A DNA stretch of 16,027 nucleotides from Acidimicrobiales bacterium (GTDB taxonomy: Bacteria > Actinomycetota > Acidimicrobiia > Acidimicrobiales > RAAP-2): positions 1 through 16,027 of the forward strand of contig JADGOD010000277.1 in assembly GCA_017883125.1 (NCBI GenBank), read 5' to 3'. Below the pieces are notes generated by a model that saw only the letters and a list, made by a program, of their open reading frames with translations, made no database searches and was not told the origin of the DNA. A program made the position numbers and the translations under genes. Below, piece after piece: positions 13,890-16,027 of the stretch. Position 1 is the first letter of the stretch. Each line of letters opens with the position of its first letter.

Positions 13890-14596
13890 GACGCGGAGGC
13901 GGACCGTGTGGCGGTGATCATCTGGCTCAGGCCGCCACTGAGGTGGTGGTGGTTGACGCCGGAGAACCCTGCGGCGACCAGCCGTTCCCTGAGGCTCTCC
14001 GGCGACGGCAGGTATGCGGTGGAGGCGGGGAGGTATCGATAGGCGTCGCGGTCGCTGAGGACCCCCCCGATGAAGGGCACGGCGTGTTCGAACCAGATCC
14101 GGTACCCCAGGGCCACGATCTTGCTGTCCGGCGCACCTACCTCGAGCAGGCTGAGCCGACCACCTGGCCGCAGGACGCGGGCCATCTCCGAGAGGCAGAG
14201 ATCGAGGTCGGTGAAGTTCCGCAGGGCGTACCCGCAGACCACGCCGTCGACGCTGGCGTCGTGCAGGGGAAGCGCCGAGGCGTCGGCGTGAAGAAGGGGG
14301 CCGGTTCCGTGGGACGCGGTCAGCATGCCGAAGGAGAGGTCGGCCCCGATGGGCACCAGGCCCCTCTTCGCCGCTGTGCGACTCAGGTCGCCGGTCCCGC
14401 ATGCGAGATCCAGCACGGTGCTCCCCCTGGGGAGTCCGAGCGCAGCGATGGTCCGGCGGCGCCACGAGGCGTCGAGCCCGAAGGTCATCATCCGGTTGAC
14501 CAGCTCATAGCGGGGGGCGATGGCGTCGAACATCGAACGAACGACCTGGGTCTTGTCCTCGGCGGCGGGAAGCGGGCTCTCGGATGCTCGTGCCAT
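13886..14596 (-). CDS. menG: Demethylmenaquinone methyltransferase
   Basis: A 236-residue SAM-dependent class I methyltransferase that adds the final ring methyl in menaquinone synthesis (UbiE/MenG family). Signatures: VVRSMFDAIAPRYELVNRMMTFGLDASWRR, the SAM loop VLDLACGTGD (61-70), ALPLHDASVDGVVCGYALRNFTD, MARVLRPGGRLSLLE, and YRYLPASTAYLPSPE near the C-terminus. ATG 14596 is chosen because GAGGGG (14610-14605) lies eight bases upstream; in-frame GTGs at 14605 and 14623 are alternatives. The ATG overlaps the TGA of a possible upstream micro-ORF (TGATG), and its own stop overlaps the menF start by 4 bases, so the three may be translated in a coupled chain. Only these men genes are in the window. 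Confidence 0.94.
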   Translation of the reverse strand: MARASESPLPAAEDKTQVVRSMFDAIAPRYELVNRMMTFGLDASWRRRTIAALGLPRGSTVLDLACGTGDLSRTAAKRGLVPIGADLSFGMLTASHGTGPLLHADASALPLHDASVDGVVCGYALRNFTDLDLCLSEMARVLRPGGRLSLLEVGAPDSKIVALGYRIWFEHAVPFIGGVLSDRDAYRYLPASTAYLPSPESLRERLVAAGFSGVNHHHLSGGLSQMITATRSASAS

Positions 14597-14688
14597 CAGC
14601 GCCACCCCTCTGGGCCGAGGCACGTCGCCGACTCCGGTTGGTCCGTGCGGATGATCACGTCACGTTCCTGCAGGGAGGGAGATGGCAC
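14596..14688 (-). CDS. Candidate leaderless 30-residue micro-ORF upstream of menG
   Basis: From GTG 14688 a 30-codon frame runs to a TGA whose last base is the A of the menG ATG (TGATG). The peptide starts MPSPSLQERDVIIRTD and ends CLGPEGWR. A clean TANNNT box (TACGAT) sits exactly six bases before the GTG, the same spacing as the leaderless candidates at 8509 and 15138. By hand count G/C is about 70%, 57% and 80% at codon positions 1, 2 and 3, a coding-like pattern for this genome. I recognise no family. It could be a small protein or a coupling/leader peptide for menG, or a chance open frame in the menG 5' leader; the menG Shine-Dalgarno lies within its last codons. Confidence 0.4.
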   Translation of the reverse strand: MPSPSLQERDVIIRTDQPESATCLGPEGWR

Positions 14689-14694
14689 GTTGAG

Positions 14695-14700
14695 ATCGTA
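14695..14700 (-). promoter_or_regulatory. Candidate -10 box for the menG-menF unit
   Basis: On the minus strand TACGAT fits TANNNT. Transcription would start near 14688, either exactly on the micro-ORF GTG or giving menG a 92-base leader. The TTGACC at 14734-14729 is 28 bases away, too far for a -35. Confidence 0.45.
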
Positions 14701-14730
14701 GCGAGCGGCCCGCGGGACGGATCTGGTCGG

Positions 14731-15084
14731 TCAACGAAAATAGATGCGCTGATAGGAGCGGCTGGTCGGATGGAGCAGGAGGGCGACCAGGAAGACGCTG
14801 AAGAGAAGGCTCAGCATGCTGGAGAAGACGAATGGCCAGATGAAGAAGAACATCACCTGGAGGACGAGGAAGACGATGCTGGCGACCAGGCAGAGGACGT
14901 AGCCCCACTTGCGCTCGTTGGCGATCCCGAAGGCGCCGACGCCTCCGAGGACGATGACCATCTCGATCGCTGAAGCACCGGAGAGAAGGGCGATCACGGC
15001 GAATGCGGCGTTCACGTAGGAGAACAGCACCGCACCCTGGAGCATCTGGGGGAGTTGGGGGTTGAACCAGCGTTGTGTGCTCAT
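14731..15084 (-). CDS. Small four-helix membrane protein of unknown function
   Basis: 117 residues starting at ATG 15084. I do not recognise the family. After a short polar N-terminus (MSTQRWFNPQLPQMLQG) there are four hydrophobic stretches, roughly residues 17-37, 38-55, 60-82 and 83-103, then a short basic tail (HPTSRSYQRIYFR). Strong hydrophobicity together with G/C-rich third positions supports a real gene. No cysteines or histidines are arranged as a metal site. No Shine-Dalgarno is obvious; AAGACT lies six bases before the ATG and could be a weak leaderless -10. It is divergent from the VIT/CCC1 transporter across 53 bases and lies upstream of the menG unit on the same strand, so it could be co-transcribed with either neighbour's regulation. 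Confidence 0.75.
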   Translation of the reverse strand: MSTQRWFNPQLPQMLQGAVLFSYVNAAFAVIALLSGASAIEMVIVLGGVGAFGIANERKWGYVLCLVASIVFLVLQVMFFFIWPFVFSSMLSLLFSVFLVALLLHPTSRSYQRIYFR

Positions 15085-15116
15085 CGAGACAGTCTTTCAG
15101 GGTCTTGGCGTCACGC

Positions 15117-15129
15117 GGTACCGAGTACC
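15117..15129. promoter_or_regulatory. Inverted repeat in the divergent small-membrane-protein/VIT region
   Basis: GGTAC-CGA-GTACC is a perfect 5-bp dyad; its right arm runs into the candidate -10 box of the VIT gene. Possible operator, or chance. Confidence 0.3.
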
Positions 15130-15131
15130 CT
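15126..15131 (+). promoter_or_regulatory. Candidate -10 box for the VIT/CCC1 gene (leaderless start)
   Basis: TACCCT fits TANNNT and is followed by six bases and GTG 15138. No Shine-Dalgarno precedes the GTG. Confidence 0.5.
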
Positions 15132-15137
15132 GAAGCC

Positions 15138-15851
15138 GTGAGCAATGCTGCCGTCGGACACGGAGAAGTCCACCGCGATGTCACGGGTGGCTCGCAGCGA
15201 GCCGCCTTCTTCGGGATCAGCGATGGGCTGATCACGAACGTCTCCCTGATCCTCGGTTTCGCTGGCGCCCATCCCGGCGCCGGGGTCGTCCGATTGGCGG
15301 GAATCGCCGGACTGGTAGCCGGTGCCTTCTCGATGGCGTCGGGCGAGTACCTCTCGATGCAGGCCCAGAGAGAGCTCTTCGAACGAGAGCTCGCCATCGA
15401 GCGGAAGGCTCTTGCCGAGGAGCCCGACCTCGAGCGCAAGGAGCTGATCGCCATCTACCGATCGAAGGGGATCGAGGAGCCCCTGGCCGCCGAGCTGGCG
15501 GACAGCATGATGCGCAACCCTGAGCTCGCCCTCGAAACCCATGCACGCGAGGAGCTCGGAATCGACCCAACCGCAGTCGGCTTTCCCGTGAAGGCTGCGG
15601 TGGCCTCGTTCTTCACCTTCGCCCTCGGAGCGTTCTTCCCGCTCATTCCGTGGCTCTTCGGTGGTGGATCCTCGGCAGTCGTCGCTTCGATCATCATCGC
15701 TGTCGTGGTGGCGCTCTTCGTCGGGGCGTACCTCGGTCACCTCGCCAGCCGCTCGCCGACACGCTCCGCTCTCCGCCAGCTGCTGGTGGCGGTCATCGCT
15801 GCATCGGTGACCTATGGCGTGGGTCACTTCGTCGGGGCCCAGGGCCTCTAG
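15138..15851 (+). CDS. VIT1/CCC1 transporter family protein (putative Fe2+/Mn2+ transporter)
   Basis: 237 residues. The family signature FFGISDGLITNVSLILGFAGA (Asp 29) forms the first helix, followed by AGAFSMASGEYLSMQAQRE at the end of the second. A hydrophilic, Glu-rich, probably helical segment then runs from about 80 to 150 (RELFERELAIERKALAEEPDLE and onward), matching the cytoplasmic metal-binding region of VIT proteins. Three further helices follow (AAVASFFTFALGAFFPLIPWLF, VVASIIIAVVVALFVGAYLG and LLVAVIAASVTYGVGHFVG). Plant and yeast relatives move iron or manganese into vacuoles; in bacteria the role is probably metal export or homeostasis, by inference. GTG 15138 is chosen for the TACCCT box just upstream; the open frame extends to 15075 but into the divergent gene. 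The stop overlaps that of the convergent GNAT gene. Confidence 0.9.
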   Translation: MSNAAVGHGEVHRDVTGGSQRAAFFGISDGLITNVSLILGFAGAHPGAGVVRLAGIAGLVAGAFSMASGEYLSMQAQRELFERELAIERKALAEEPDLERKELIAIYRSKGIEEPLAAELADSMMRNPELALETHAREELGIDPTAVGFPVKAAVASFFTFALGAFFPLIPWLFGGGSSAVVASIIIAVVVALFVGAYLGHLASRSPTRSALRQLLVAVIAASVTYGVGHFVGAQGL

Positions 15852-16027
15852 ACCTCCGCGGCCACCCACCGGACGTCGCGCCACTCCTCGGTGAAGCCCT
15901 CCCGGAGATAGAGGGAGACCGCAGCGACGTTGTCGGCTTCCACGTAGAGCATCGCTGAGCGAAGCCCCCGTTCGGCCATCGAGCGGAGACCGGTGCGGAG
16001 GAGGAGCCGACCCAGGCCACGACCGAG
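15848..16027 (-). CDS. GNAT-family acetyltransferase, C-terminal part, mycothiol-synthase-like
   Basis: The last 59 codons of a gene that enters from the right edge; there is no start codon in the window. The protein shows the acetyl-CoA loop LGRGLGRLLLRTGL, then SMAERGLRSAMLYVEADNVAAVSLYLREGF. The YVEADN-AAVSLY-GF pattern is the end of a GNAT domain and closely resembles the C-terminal half of actinobacterial mycothiol synthase (MshD), but other GNAT enzymes share it and the N-terminal half is missing. The TAG (15850-15848) overlaps the VIT stop codon by 3 bases, so the two genes converge with no space for a terminator. Confidence 0.8.
   Translation of the reverse strand, partial: LGRGLGRLLLRTGLRSMAERGLRSAMLYVEADNVAAVSLYLREGFTEEWRDVRWVAAEV

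Noticed and set aside
12603..14465. Extension of menF to a 620-residue protein
   Set aside because: The extra N-terminal part is menG in another frame; the GTGA overlap at 13889-13886 and family length fix the shorter form.
1..16027. tRNA, rRNA, CRISPR, insertion sequence, prophage, toxin-antitoxin or defence genes
   Set aside because: I looked on both strands and saw none; gaps are all under 150 bases and the genes are of housekeeping type.

Overview
This is a gene-dense, high-GC bacterial chromosome segment, most likely from an actinomycete (phylum Actinomycetota; Acidimicrobiia is my best guess but is not proven). The case rests on several things seen here: strong G/C preference at third codon positions, frequent GTG starts, the gene order rarA-alaS-ruvX-mltG-aroE, a membrane SEDS protein of the long actinobacterial type, a single-domain Ppm1-like glycosyltransferase, a mycothiol-synthase-like acetyltransferase, and several starts that look leaderless (a TANNNT -10 box 6-7 bases before GTG with no Shine-Dalgarno). 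I see no tRNA, rRNA, CRISPR array, insertion sequence, phage gene or compositional break. Every gap between genes is under 150 bases. It reads as core chromosome, not an accessory island.

Layout. Positions 1-7084 (+) form one tight cluster: the 3' end of rarA, then alaS, ruvX, mltG, aroE, a RodA-type SEDS glycosyltransferase and a bifunctional-nuclease-family gene. Every junction overlaps except rarA/alaS (9 bases). A perfect 9-bp hairpin at the end separates it from a second SEDS gene on the minus strand (7106-8509). That gene is divergent from ppk1 (8572-10704, +). ppk1 converges on a UPF0104-type membrane protein (minus, ~10707-11786), which is divergent from a dolichol-phosphate-mannose-synthase-like glycosyltransferase (11876-12619, +). 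The minus strand then carries menaquinone genes: a possible 30-residue micro-ORF, menG and menF, read from about 14700 down to 12603. Further right are a small four-helix membrane protein (minus), a divergent VIT/CCC1-family metal transporter (15138-15851, +), and the 3' end of a GNAT acetyltransferase (minus) at the edge.

Function. The left cluster combines translation (AlaS), stalled-fork and rRNA/DNA maintenance (RarA, RuvX), shikimate synthesis and peptidoglycan building (MltG, RodA). The centre combines a second peptidoglycan polymerase with polyphosphate synthesis. The right half concerns lipid-linked sugar chemistry, menaquinone and metal storage.

I found no new multi-gene system. The most interesting items are: the second SEDS protein lacks two strongly conserved motif residues in an intact frame; PPK1 lacks the usual ATP-site Asn and a conserved Trp; and a candidate leaderless micro-ORF ends in a TGATG overlap with menG.
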